Source: Aurantibrevibacter litoralis (GTDB taxonomy: Bacteria > Bacteroidota > Bacteroidia > Flavobacteriales > Flavobacteriaceae). From it: a DNA stretch of 64,000 nt. The stretch spans positions 1-64,000 of the forward strand of contig NZ_JAYEEQ010000007.1 in the NCBI RefSeq assembly GCF_034651555.1, in the 5' to 3' direction. The translations under genes were made by a program, and so were the position numbers. This document shows positions 50,894 to 60,255 of the stretch, piece after piece (the first letter of the stretch is position 1; each line of letters begins with the position of its first letter). The notes beneath the pieces were generated by a model. It made no database searches, was not told the origin of the DNA, and was given only the letters and a program-made list of their open reading frames with translations.

Positions 50894-53800
50894 ATGGCAA
50901 CATTCAAAATCAACTTAGTAACATTAAAACGGACTATACTCTTATGGCTCATGGTATTCTCGCTACCCGCTTTAGCCCAAACACAAGTACAGAACCTACA
51001 AGTAGAATATCAGACGAATCCAATAGGGTTGGATAGTGCATCGCCTAGATTTAGTTGGCAGCTTGTTTCCTCATCCGCAGAAAGGGGTGTTTTTCAAAGC
51101 GGATATCAGATAAAGGTGATAGATGAACAAGGTACAGAAGTTTGGAATTCGGGTAAGGTTGAGACTGATGTTTCTCTGGGTATTGCCTATGCCGGTCGCC
51201 CTTTACAGCCGGTAACCCGATATACCGTTAGCCTTGCGGTTTGGGATCATAGAAATACGATAGTAAGCACTTCGTCTTGGTTTGAAACAGGGTTGCTAAA
51301 TCCCGATCCTTCACTAGTAACTTGGGATGGTGCCCAATGGATTGGCGGAGGTGATGAGGACATGGTTTTGGCATCACATTACTTGTCAGTGTTTAAGCTA
51401 GCGTACGCATTGCAGTTAGATAAGGCATCTAAGAGTACCAAAGCGGCATTTGTTTTTGGAGCAAACGATAGGCGTTTGATGGATCGAAACAAGAACATAC
51501 AAGGGGTGCAAAGCGGTAAAAATCAAAATTATATCGCTTTTGAATTGGATATTGAAGGGGTAAATGAGCAAAAAAAGGAAGGGTTTGCTCAATTTAAGGT
51601 GTATCGTGTAGGCTATGCCCAAACGGATCGATCTGATGTGCCTTTTAAAAGTTTCAATATCCCACAGCGTTTAATTAATTCAAAAAATAAATACGACAAA
51701 CATCAATTTTACGTGGAATGCAATTTTGGGATTTTTGAAGTCTATCTCAATGAAATTAAGAACGAAAACAAATTGGTATTCACGGAAAATCCAAATCCAT
51801 CCCCATTTGCCGATAACGGACTTAATCTTAATCCGGTGGGTAAGGGCAATGATTACATTAGTTTTCCTATGGTTGCAGACATCGGATTTTGGCTGCCTCA
51901 ACAACAGAAGGCATCATTCGCTGATGTTACCCTAAGAAATTACAGAACACCTTATAATGTCTTATTTAATGAGTCTCCTCAAAATACAGATTATCAAGGA
52001 ATATTTAAAGAATTTGCAGATAATAGCGACCTACACATTGTTGATCAAACCTATCACGTAAACGGAGGCACCTCAGGGGTCTTAATCTTGGCAAATCCAA
52101 GTAAAAATGGGACACCGATGCTGCGAACCTCATTTACAACTTCGGAAAAAAAAATAAGAAAAGCCAGACTCTATATTACGGCAAGAGGTATTTATGAGGC
52201 GTACTTAAACGGAATAAGAGTTGGGAACGATTATTTCAATCCGGGACTTACCCAGTACAATAAAACCCAGATGTATCAAACCTATGATGTTACAGCTTTG
52301 GTGACTCAAAACAGCAAAAATGCATTGGGGATATGGCTCAGTGAAGGTTGGTGGAGCGGCAATATTACCTACCGTGGCGAAAATTGGAATTATTTTGGGG
52401 ACAGGCAATCCGTGTTGTCCAAATTGGTTATAACCTATAGCGATGGATCTGAGAAAGTTGTTGCATCTAATGATACGGATTGGAAATTGTTTACAGAGGG
52501 TCCTATACGATATGGTAGTTTTTTTCAAGGGGAAATTTACGATGCAGCTAAAGAAGCTGCAATTACAAATTGGAACAATCCGGATTTTGATGATACCTCA
52601 TGGAAACCGGCTGTAGAAGTGCCGTTAAAGGGTACGGCTGTTGTGGGTAGTTATCAAGATCCACAGGGACGCACCATATCCTTAGACTATGAAACCCAAA
52701 AAATTACGGGTCAGATCGGAGAAAACGCCAAACAGGTTAAAACGCTTACCGCACTACGGATGAACGAAGTACGACCCGGTGTATATGTGTATGATATGGG
52801 ACAGAATATGGTGGGTGTGCCTCAAATAACCTTGCAAGATGGTAAACCAAAGGATACCATTACATTGCGATTTGCCGAAGTGCTTTATCCAGATCTACCA
52901 GAATATGGAGATCATAAAGGTATGGTAATGCTAGAGAATATAAGGGCGGCACTTGCACAGGATCTATACATAAGAAAAGGAGGCGTAGAGGTTATTCAGC
53001 CAAGATTTACCTTTCATGGGTATCGGTATATAGAAATAACAGGCATAAACGCTCCGTTACTTTTAGAAAATGTAAAAGGACTTGTAATCAGCTCTGTTGG
53101 GGATCTGGCCTCTTCTTATGAAACTTCCAATGATTTGGTCAACAAACTTTGGGAAAATGTAACTTGGTCTTTTAGAGGTAATTTTTTGTCTATTCCAACA
53201 GATACGCCGGCTCGAAATGAGCGTATGGGCTGGAGTGGAGATATTAATGTTTTTGCCAAGGCAGCCACTTTTTTGGGTGCTGTGCAACCTTTTTTAAGAC
53301 GTCATTTAATAGCCATGCGAGATATGCAAGCCCCCACCGGGCGGTTTACCGATGTAGCACCTGTGGGCGGTGGCTTTGGCGGAACCCTATGGGGAAGTGC
53401 CGGCATTGTAATACCTTGGGAATTATACCAACAATATGGTGATGTAGCGGTGTTAAAGGAGCACTATGACGCTATGAAGGCTTATGTCGCATTTTTGGCT
53501 ACCAAAGAAAATGAAAACGGCGTTTTAGACGAAGGGCCTTTGGGCGATTGGTTAAGCCCTGAAAATGATAAGAACGACAATACGGCCATGTGGAATGCGT
53601 ACCAAGTGTATAATCTCGACATTCTGGCTAAAACGGCCACAATACTCGATAAAAATGAAGAGGCAACCGAATTCCGAAAGCAATATAATCTTAGAAAGAC
53701 TTTTTTTAACCAAACTTATGTACACCCTGTTTCGCATAAAACCCAACACACGGGTCATGTTGGTTTTCGGTTTGACCCCCCACCACCGGAAGATCAACGT

Positions 53801-54562
53801 AAAAAGTTAGGTGATTTGGTAGATACTCAGGCATCCTATGCCATTCCGTTGGCGCTAAATGTATTTAACGAAGTACATAAACCCGCTGCGGTAAATCATT
53901 TAGTCGATGCTGTTTCTAGAACAAATAGGGATGATTTAGGGAAATTGAGACCTGAATATTCCTTAATGACCGGATTTATAGGTACCGCTTCATTAAATGA
54001 AGCACTATCAGCCAATGGCAAGCATGCCGAAGCCTATAGGGTATTACAGCAAACATCGTACCCATCATGGCTATACTCTGTAGTCAATGGAGCAACAACG
54101 ATTTGGGAACGTTTAAATTCGTATACCGTTGAAGAAGGGTTTGGAGGCAATAACAGTATGAATTCGTTTAATCATTATTCTTTTGGTGCCGTGTTGGCTT
54201 GGATGTATAATTATTCCTTAGGAATTCAAAGAGATCCGGATAATCCCGGTTTTAAACATTTCATGTTAAGACCAACACCAGATCCGGATGGTGTAATGAC
54301 ATGGGCTAAAGGGTATTATGATTCCACCTATGGAAGAATTGAAAGCGAATGGCGCAAAGACGAGAAAAAGTTACGATACCTAACCACCATACCTGCCAAT
54401 ACCACGGCTACCTTATATTTACCTGCAACAGCTCTAAAAAATGTGACGGAAAGCGGTAAAAAGATAAAAAAGAGCAAAGGAGTAACCTTATTAAGACAGC
54501 AAGAAAATCATCTTGTTTTTGAGTTGAGTTCAGGATCCTTTGTGTTTGAAGTGGTAGAATAA
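50894..54562 (+). CDS. GH78 alpha-L-rhamnosidase with inserted beta-sandwich
   Basis: A 1222-residue exported enzyme (signal WLMVFSLPALAQ). It removes terminal alpha-L-rhamnose. Order: N-terminal Fn3-like/rhamnosidase N domains (NPIGLDSASPRFSWQ), an inserted sandwich at about 165-350 (AFVFGANDRRLMDRNKNIQG; VYLNEIKNENKL), and a GH78 beta domain (WLSEGWWSGNITYRGENW). The (alpha/alpha)6 catalytic barrel follows, with the general acid region PARNERMGWSGDINVF (about 771-786; Glu), LGDWLSPEN, and the C-terminal WMYNYSLGIQRDP. It lies downstream of an operator-like motif resembling that of rhaEW. Confidence 0.9.
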   Translation: MATFKINLVTLKRTILLWLMVFSLPALAQTQVQNLQVEYQTNPIGLDSASPRFSWQLVSSSAERGVFQSGYQIKVIDEQGTEVWNSGKVETDVSLGIAYAGRPLQPVTRYTVSLAVWDHRNTIVSTSSWFETGLLNPDPSLVTWDGAQWIGGGDEDMVLASHYLSVFKLAYALQLDKASKSTKAAFVFGANDRRLMDRNKNIQGVQSGKNQNYIAFELDIEGVNEQKKEGFAQFKVYRVGYAQTDRSDVPFKSFNIPQRLINSKNKYDKHQFYVECNFGIFEVYLNEIKNENKLVFTENPNPSPFADNGLNLNPVGKGNDYISFPMVADIGFWLPQQQKASFADVTLRNYRTPYNVLFNESPQNTDYQGIFKEFADNSDLHIVDQTYHVNGGTSGVLILANPSKNGTPMLRTSFTTSEKKIRKARLYITARGIYEAYLNGIRVGNDYFNPGLTQYNKTQMYQTYDVTALVTQNSKNALGIWLSEGWWSGNITYRGENWNYFGDRQSVLSKLVITYSDGSEKVVASNDTDWKLFTEGPIRYGSFFQGEIYDAAKEAAITNWNNPDFDDTSWKPAVEVPLKGTAVVGSYQDPQGRTISLDYETQKITGQIGENAKQVKTLTALRMNEVRPGVYVYDMGQNMVGVPQITLQDGKPKDTITLRFAEVLYPDLPEYGDHKGMVMLENIRAALAQDLYIRKGGVEVIQPRFTFHGYRYIEITGINAPLLLENVKGLVISSVGDLASSYETSNDLVNKLWENVTWSFRGNFLSIPTDTPARNERMGWSGDINVFAKAATFLGAVQPFLRRHLIAMRDMQAPTGRFTDVAPVGGGFGGTLWGSAGIVIPWELYQQYGDVAVLKEHYDAMKAYVAFLATKENENGVLDEGPLGDWLSPENDKNDNTAMWNAYQVYNLDILAKTATILDKNEEATEFRKQYNLRKTFFNQTYVHPVSHKTQHTGHVGFRFDPPPPEDQRKKLGDLVDTQASYAIPLALNVFNEVHKPAAVNHLVDAVSRTNRDDLGKLRPEYSLMTGFIGTASLNEALSANGKHAEAYRVLQQTSYPSWLYSVVNGATTIWERLNSYTVEEGFGGNNSMNSFNHYSFGAVLAWMYNYSLGIQRDPDNPGFKHFMLRPTPDPDGVMTWAKGYYDSTYGRIESEWRKDEKKLRYLTTIPANTTATLYLPATALKNVTESGKKIKKSKGVTLLRQQENHLVFELSSGSFVFEVVE

Positions 54563-54709
54563 AGCATGTTCGAGATTTAAATTTTTAGGGAAGTAAACAC
54601 AATTTCAGTGTTTCATATCGGCAAGAACCAAACTATAAATCAATAAAAGTAACTCGCATTTTTGAACCTACAGCATTAAAATTAAATTAACTTAAAAGAC
54701 AAACTAATA

Positions 54710-56329
54710 ATGAAAAGAACAAAAAAAATTGTAGTTGCCATTATTTGGATAGTAACGTTTCCCTTTGCCAATGCCCAAGAAGTGATAACGGGCGAACATA
54801 TAGCGGTTACCCAAACCGAATCGGGAAAAGTAAGAGGGTATATCCACAACGGAATTTATACCTATAAAGGCATCCCTTATGCACAAGCTGAACGTTTTTT
54901 ACCACCTTCCAAATTAACCCCTTGGGAGGGCGTAAGGAGCTCAACAACATATGGTCCAGTAGCGCCTTTGGTTACACCCACAACAACTGTGCAGGACGAA
55001 TCCGAATTTGTGTTTGATCATGATTGGGGGTATACGAATGAAGATTGCCTACGTATTAATGTTTGGACACCGGAAATTTCTGATGGCAAAAAAAGACCGG
55101 TGCTGTTTTGGATTCATGGCGGTGGATTTACCGCAGGATCTAGTCAGGAATTACCTTCTTATGACGGTGAAAACCTAAGTAAAAAAGGGGATGTTGTGGT
55201 TGTTTCCATAAATCATAGAATTAATGTTTTAGGATTTTTGGATCTTTCTGCATATGGCGAGAAATATAAACATTCTGCCAATAACAGTATGTTGGATATT
55301 GTTGCTGCTTTGGAGTGGGTAAAAACGAATATAGCCAACTTTGGGGGCGACGCGGATAACGTGACCATTTTTGGGCAATCTGGGGGAGGAGCCAAGGTAA
55401 ATACCCTTATGGCAATGCCAAAGGCTAAAGGGCTATTTCATAAAGCCATTAATCAAAGTGGTGCGTTTCGTACTGCCGTTTTGGAAAAGGAGGTAACCCA
55501 AAGTATTGCCAAAGAAGTGTTGACGGTCTTGGGATTAAGGGAATCTCAGGCAGACAGTTTGCAAAAAATTCCGTTTTCCGTCCTAAGTGAAGCCAGTAGT
55601 AAAGCATTGCAAACCGTGGCCAATAAACTGGCTGCTCAAGGTACACCTGTTGTTGGTTTTGGACTTAACTGGGGTCCTAGTGTGGACGGCGAAGATATTC
55701 CGCATCAGGTTAACTCCAAAGAAGCCTACGGTATTTCTAAAGATATTCCATTACTCATTGGAACGGTTAAAAATGAGTTTGCCCCTTTTGCCAATATGAG
55801 GTTTGTAAATGCGACCGAAGCTGAGATTATGGCACATATTAAAGCGCAGTATAAAGATAATTCAGAGGCATATATTAAGGCGGTAAAAAAAGCCTATCCC
55901 GCAGATACCGATCCTAAAGATTTGCTAGATGTAGATACTATGTTTAGACCCGGTGCCGTGGCGCAAGCCAATACAAAGTCGGCCATTGCCGGTGGAGCTC
56001 CGGTATATATGTATTTGTTTACTTGGCAGTCTCCGGTTTTTGACGGAAAATATAAGTCCTTGCACTGTATGGAATTGCCTTTTGTTTTTGATAATGTGGA
56101 ACGTGCCAAAAACATGACCGGCGGAGGTAAAGAAGCACATATACTAGCAGATAAAATGAGCAGGGCGTGGATTAATTTTGCCAAAACAGGAGATCCCAAT
56201 CACGACGGTATACCAGAATGGCCTAAATATAATATCAAAAACACAGCTACAATGCATTTTGATAACACGACTGGTGTAAAGCCGCAATTAGACAAGGAAC
56301 TATTTGCGTTGGTAGCACAAAATCAATAA
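54710..56329 (+). CDS. Secreted type B carboxylesterase
   Basis: A 539-residue exported alpha/beta hydrolase (signal VVAIIWIVTFPFANAQ). Motifs are GIPYAQAERFLPPSKL, EDCLRINVWTPE, VLFWIHGGGFTAGSSQ and the nucleophile elbow FGQSGGGAKVNTLM with Ser; LHCMELPFVFDN carries the catalytic His. It lies between GH78 and GH3 genes on the same strand (148 and 106 bases apart), so it likely removes acyl groups from the same glycoside. It is distantly similar to the esterase at 46851. Confidence 0.86.
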   Translation: MKRTKKIVVAIIWIVTFPFANAQEVITGEHIAVTQTESGKVRGYIHNGIYTYKGIPYAQAERFLPPSKLTPWEGVRSSTTYGPVAPLVTPTTTVQDESEFVFDHDWGYTNEDCLRINVWTPEISDGKKRPVLFWIHGGGFTAGSSQELPSYDGENLSKKGDVVVVSINHRINVLGFLDLSAYGEKYKHSANNSMLDIVAALEWVKTNIANFGGDADNVTIFGQSGGGAKVNTLMAMPKAKGLFHKAINQSGAFRTAVLEKEVTQSIAKEVLTVLGLRESQADSLQKIPFSVLSEASSKALQTVANKLAAQGTPVVGFGLNWGPSVDGEDIPHQVNSKEAYGISKDIPLLIGTVKNEFAPFANMRFVNATEAEIMAHIKAQYKDNSEAYIKAVKKAYPADTDPKDLLDVDTMFRPGAVAQANTKSAIAGGAPVYMYLFTWQSPVFDGKYKSLHCMELPFVFDNVERAKNMTGGGKEAHILADKMSRAWINFAKTGDPNHDGIPEWPKYNIKNTATMHFDNTTGVKPQLDKELFALVAQNQ

Positions 56330-56434
56330 TTAAAATAAAAAATTGGAAACGAGTTATGCTACAAAGCGTAACATGCTAGAGAAAGATTTTTGGCGAGTTC
56401 CATCTAACCACCTAACTGATATAAATATAAACAG

Positions 56435-58747
56435 ATGAAACTAAAGGACAGGTTTTTTTTACAATTTTTTCTAGTCGGCGTATTGGTTCTTTCCGGATGT
56501 AAGCCCAAATATACAACTGAAGAGAAAGAGGGTTTTGTACTAATAAAAAATAAAGAAGGGAAGACATTAGGGTATAACACAAATTCGGGGGTTCGTATTT
56601 TAGAAGTGGATCGTTTTGCATTTAAAGATTTAAATAAAAATGGCCAACTCGACGCCTATGAGGACTGGAGGCTTCCCGTAGAGGAACGTGCCAAAGATCT
56701 ATCAAAAAAACTATCCACAGAAGAGATTGCAGGCCTAATGCTATATAGCTCTCATCAGTCCATTCCCGGAGGAGCCAATAGGGCATTTGGACCGGTAACT
56801 TATAACGGTAAATCTTTTGCAGAAAGTGGAGCCCTAGCAAGTGATTTATCAGATGCCCAAAAAGAGTTTTTAGAAAAAGATAACCTGCGTCATGTGCTTA
56901 TCACAACGGTAGAAAGTCCAGGGATTGCGGCGCAATGGAATAACAACGCCCAAGCTTTTGCCGAAAAATTGGGTTTTGGGATACCGGTAAACACAAGTTC
57001 CGATCCCCGACATGGCAGTGATGCCAGCGCAGAGTTTAATGCAGGTGCGGGTGGAAAAATATCTATGTGGCCTCATTCTTTGGGTCTTACGGCCACTTTT
57101 GATATCGATCTTATGAAGCAGTTTGGGGAAATTGCCTCCAAAGAATACAGGGCTCTAGGCATAACAACGGCCTTGTCGCCACAAATAGATCTGGGAACGG
57201 AACCCAGATGGTACCGCTACCCGGGCACTATGGGCGAGGATCCAAATTTAGCAGCTGCAATGGCTCGAGCTTATGTAGATGGATTTCAATCCTCCAATGA
57301 TAACAGCGGATGGGGATTTCAAAGTGTCAATGCCATGGTAAAGCATTGGCCGGGTGGAGGGCCTGAAGAAGGTGGTCGGGATGGTCATTTTGGCTATGGT
57401 GCTTATGCCGTATATCCGGGCAATAATTTTAAAGACCACATAAAACCATTCACAGAAGGGGCTTTTAAGCTAGAAGGCCCTACCAAAATGGCTTCTGCCG
57501 TAATGCCTTATTACACCATCTCGTTTGGACAGGATACTAAAAATAACGATAATGTAGCGAACGGATTTAACAAGTATTTAATTACAGATGTCCTTAGAGG
57601 ACAATATGGCTACGAGGGTGTCCTGTGTACAGATTGGGGTATTACACGAGATATATCAGCCATAGACGTATTCGAAGGAAAACCGTGGGGAGTGGAGCAA
57701 CTGACGGAGGCAGAACGCCATTTTAAGGTCATTGAGGCCGGAATGGATCAATTTGGCGGCAACAATGACATTGGGCCAATTCTAGAAGCCTACCAAATGG
57801 GAGTGACGGCACATGGGGAAGCGTACATGAGGATAAGATTTGAAACCTCGGCTGTTCGTTTGCTTCGGAATATTTTTAACGTAGACCTTTTTGAAAACCC
57901 ATATTTGGAAGTGTCCGAAACCGAAAAAACGGTTGGGAATCCGAATTTTATGCAAGCCGGTTTTGAGGCACAGGTAAAATCTGTGATTCTGCTTAAAAAT
58001 CAGGATAAGACCTTACCTCTAAAAGCACGGTTGAAAGTTTATGTTCCTCAAAGGTACGTCCCATCCACCAAAAACTGGTGGGGTATTGTTACGCCTGCAA
58101 AAACGGAGTATCCCTTTAATCTTGAAATTGTTAAAAAATATTTTGAGGTGGTAGAAAATCCAGCAGAAGCAGATTTTGCATTGGTAGGTATAAAAAGTCC
58201 GGATGGGGGTGTAGGTTATGATAGAGCAGATTTAGAAAAGGGAGGAAATGGGTATGTTCCCATCACCTTACAATATGGCGAATATACCGCCAGTACCGCT
58301 CGTGAAGTAAGTTTAGCAGGGGGTAGCCCACTGGAAAATTTCACCAATAGAAGTTACAAAGGTAAAAAAGTGATCGCCTCTAACCATTCCGATATGAAAT
58401 TGGTAAACGACACCAAGAAACTCATGGGAAATAAACCCGTAATAGTCAGTATAAATGTTTCTAACCCAATGGTATTTTCCGAAATAGAACCAAGTGCTTC
58501 CGGAATTCTTGTTCACATGGGAGTTCAGGATCAGGCATTAATGGATTTAATAACCGGACAGTCCGAGCCTTATGGTCTGTTGCCATTTCAAATGCCGGCA
58601 GATATGCTTACGGTTGAAGCCCAAAAGGAAGATGTCCCAAGGGATATGACTCCTTTTACAGACACGGAAGGCAACACCTACGATTTTGCTTTTGGACTTA
58701 ATTGGGAAGGAATTATAAACGATGAAAGAGTCACAAAATATAAATAG
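56435..58747 (+). CDS. GH3-family glycosidase lipoprotein
   Basis: A 770-residue lipoprotein (lipobox VLSGC). It has GH3 features: the N-terminal barrel region MSQ-like LLSTEEIAGLMLYSS, VNTSSDPRHGSDASAEF, the KHWPGGGPEEGGRDGH motif (about 303), the nucleophile in GVLCTDWGITRD (Asp about 400), and a C-terminal sandwich (ILLKNQDKTLPLK; GQSEPYGLLPFQMP). Beta-glucosidase or beta-xylosidase activity is likely. Outer-membrane lipidation plus its position after the rhamnosidase suggests stepwise removal of rhamnose, then glucose, from a glycoside. A strong terminator follows at 58784. Confidence 0.88.
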   Translation: MKLKDRFFLQFFLVGVLVLSGCKPKYTTEEKEGFVLIKNKEGKTLGYNTNSGVRILEVDRFAFKDLNKNGQLDAYEDWRLPVEERAKDLSKKLSTEEIAGLMLYSSHQSIPGGANRAFGPVTYNGKSFAESGALASDLSDAQKEFLEKDNLRHVLITTVESPGIAAQWNNNAQAFAEKLGFGIPVNTSSDPRHGSDASAEFNAGAGGKISMWPHSLGLTATFDIDLMKQFGEIASKEYRALGITTALSPQIDLGTEPRWYRYPGTMGEDPNLAAAMARAYVDGFQSSNDNSGWGFQSVNAMVKHWPGGGPEEGGRDGHFGYGAYAVYPGNNFKDHIKPFTEGAFKLEGPTKMASAVMPYYTISFGQDTKNNDNVANGFNKYLITDVLRGQYGYEGVLCTDWGITRDISAIDVFEGKPWGVEQLTEAERHFKVIEAGMDQFGGNNDIGPILEAYQMGVTAHGEAYMRIRFETSAVRLLRNIFNVDLFENPYLEVSETEKTVGNPNFMQAGFEAQVKSVILLKNQDKTLPLKARLKVYVPQRYVPSTKNWWGIVTPAKTEYPFNLEIVKKYFEVVENPAEADFALVGIKSPDGGVGYDRADLEKGGNGYVPITLQYGEYTASTAREVSLAGGSPLENFTNRSYKGKKVIASNHSDMKLVNDTKKLMGNKPVIVSINVSNPMVFSEIEPSASGILVHMGVQDQALMDLITGQSEPYGLLPFQMPADMLTVEAQKEDVPRDMTPFTDTEGNTYDFAFGLNWEGIINDERVTKYK

Positions 58748-58783
58748 CTTGTTGTAAGTCAAACACATTACCTAGAAATAGTA

Positions 58784-58811
58784 CAGCGGTTTGTTAACCG
58801 CTGTTTTTTTT
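58784..58811 (+). terminator. Rho-independent terminator after the GH3 gene
   Basis: CAGCGGTT pairs perfectly with AACCGCTG around the loop TGTT and is followed by eight T. It ends the GH78-esterase-GH3 group. The remaining 250 bases before the next gene show nothing else definite. Confidence 0.9.
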
Positions 58812-59061
58812 AGGCGGGATTGCTAGGGATACTGCTCGTTAAAAAAGACTCCTTTACCTATATTTGCCATCTGTATCACAATAAAAGGATTATCAAAAAA
58901 AGGTAGTAGGCGCAGCTTGCGTGAGTAAAAAAGGGTGCACACCTGTAGCCGCTATGGATGATTCGGAATTTCTCAAGGAAATTGCACCATAAAAGAGGAT
59001 AAATGAGAATTCGTTAGGGAGTCCTAATTTTGATTGCAGTAATGTAAAACTCGTATTTAAG

Positions 59062-60225
59062 ATGAGATATCGTATAATTAATTGGGCAACTAAACGTAGA
59101 AATAGCGTACATCGCGTCCTTGTTTTTGGTTTGTTCCTAGTTGTTTTTGGGCAATGCGGAAGACAGCCAAAAGAAGCTAAAACACTAGAGATAATTGAAC
59201 CTTCGGCTTTGGGAACACGAGATACATTAGAATTGGTGCAATACCCTCCAAATCATGTAAATGCCCCTGAGGGTATGGTTTGGATTCCCGGTGGTACTTT
59301 TGTGCAGGGAGCGGTTTCCGATGATCCTATGGCGATGTCGCACGAAAAACCGGCACATCCTGTAGCGGTCGATGGATTTTTTATGGATATTCATGAGGTT
59401 ACCAATGCCGATTTCGCAAAATTTGTAGCAGAAACCGGCTATATTACACTTGCAGAACGAGAGGTAGATTGGGAAGTATTAAAAGCGCAACTGCCAGAGG
59501 GAACGCCCAAACCCCACGATTCACTTATCCAACCCGGTTCGCTTACCTTTCGAAAAGCAAAAAGCACTGTGGCCAATTTGTATGATTTTTCGCAATGGTG
59601 GATGTGGCGCATTGGTGCCAATTGGAAACATCCGAAAGGCCCCGATAGCGATATTAAGAATAAAGAAAACCATCCTGTAGTGCATATCGCCTATGAAGAT
59701 GCTTTAGCATATTGCGAATGGGTAGGTAGAAGACTGCCTACAGAGGCAGAATGGGAATATGCCGCCAGGGGAGGGCATAGAAATAGGATTTATGTATGGG
59801 GCAACACACCGGAGGCATTAGCCACTCATGCCAATACGTGGGAAGGAGAGTTTCCTGTGGCTAATACGAAAACAGACGGGTACGAAGGCAGTGCCCCCGT
59901 AAAATCGTATCCTCCGAATGAATTTGGTTTGTATGATATGGCAGGAAATGTATGGGAATGGACCAGCGACTGGTATAACGTATCTTATTTTAAAGAATTA
60001 CAGCAAACAAATACTACTGTGCGCAACCCTAAAGGAGCTCCGGCACCCTATAATCCAACGAACCCGTATGCAGAAGAAAAAGTAATTCGGGGAGGCTCTT
60101 TTCTTTGTAATGCTTCGTATTGTGCCAGTTATAGGATTTCGGCCCGTATGGCTACGACCCAAGATTCGTCCTTAGAACATCTGGGGTTTAGGACGGTGGC
60201 TATCCCAGAAATGGTGAAAAACTAA
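59062..60225 (+). CDS. Formylglycine-generating enzyme (sulfatase maturase) family protein
   Basis: A 387-residue exported protein (signal VLVFGLFLVVFGQCG; the lipobox is non-standard because the residue before Cys is Gln). It has the FGE-sulfatase fold: GMVWIPGGTFVQGAV, VAVDGFFMDIHEVTNADFAKFV, RLPTEAEWEYAARGG and MAGNVWEWTSDWY. The C-terminal RGGSFLCNASYC has both active-site cysteines (Cys349, Cys354) of true copper-dependent FGE, so it should convert a sulfatase Cys/Ser region to formylglycine. No sulfatase gene is in the window. Confidence 0.85.
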   Translation: MRYRIINWATKRRNSVHRVLVFGLFLVVFGQCGRQPKEAKTLEIIEPSALGTRDTLELVQYPPNHVNAPEGMVWIPGGTFVQGAVSDDPMAMSHEKPAHPVAVDGFFMDIHEVTNADFAKFVAETGYITLAEREVDWEVLKAQLPEGTPKPHDSLIQPGSLTFRKAKSTVANLYDFSQWWMWRIGANWKHPKGPDSDIKNKENHPVVHIAYEDALAYCEWVGRRLPTEAEWEYAARGGHRNRIYVWGNTPEALATHANTWEGEFPVANTKTDGYEGSAPVKSYPPNEFGLYDMAGNVWEWTSDWYNVSYFKELQQTNTTVRNPKGAPAPYNPTNPYAEEKVIRGGSFLCNASYCASYRISARMATTQDSSLEHLGFRTVAIPEMVKN

Positions 60226-60255
60226 AATAACTAAGCGTTACATGCAGATGTTTAA

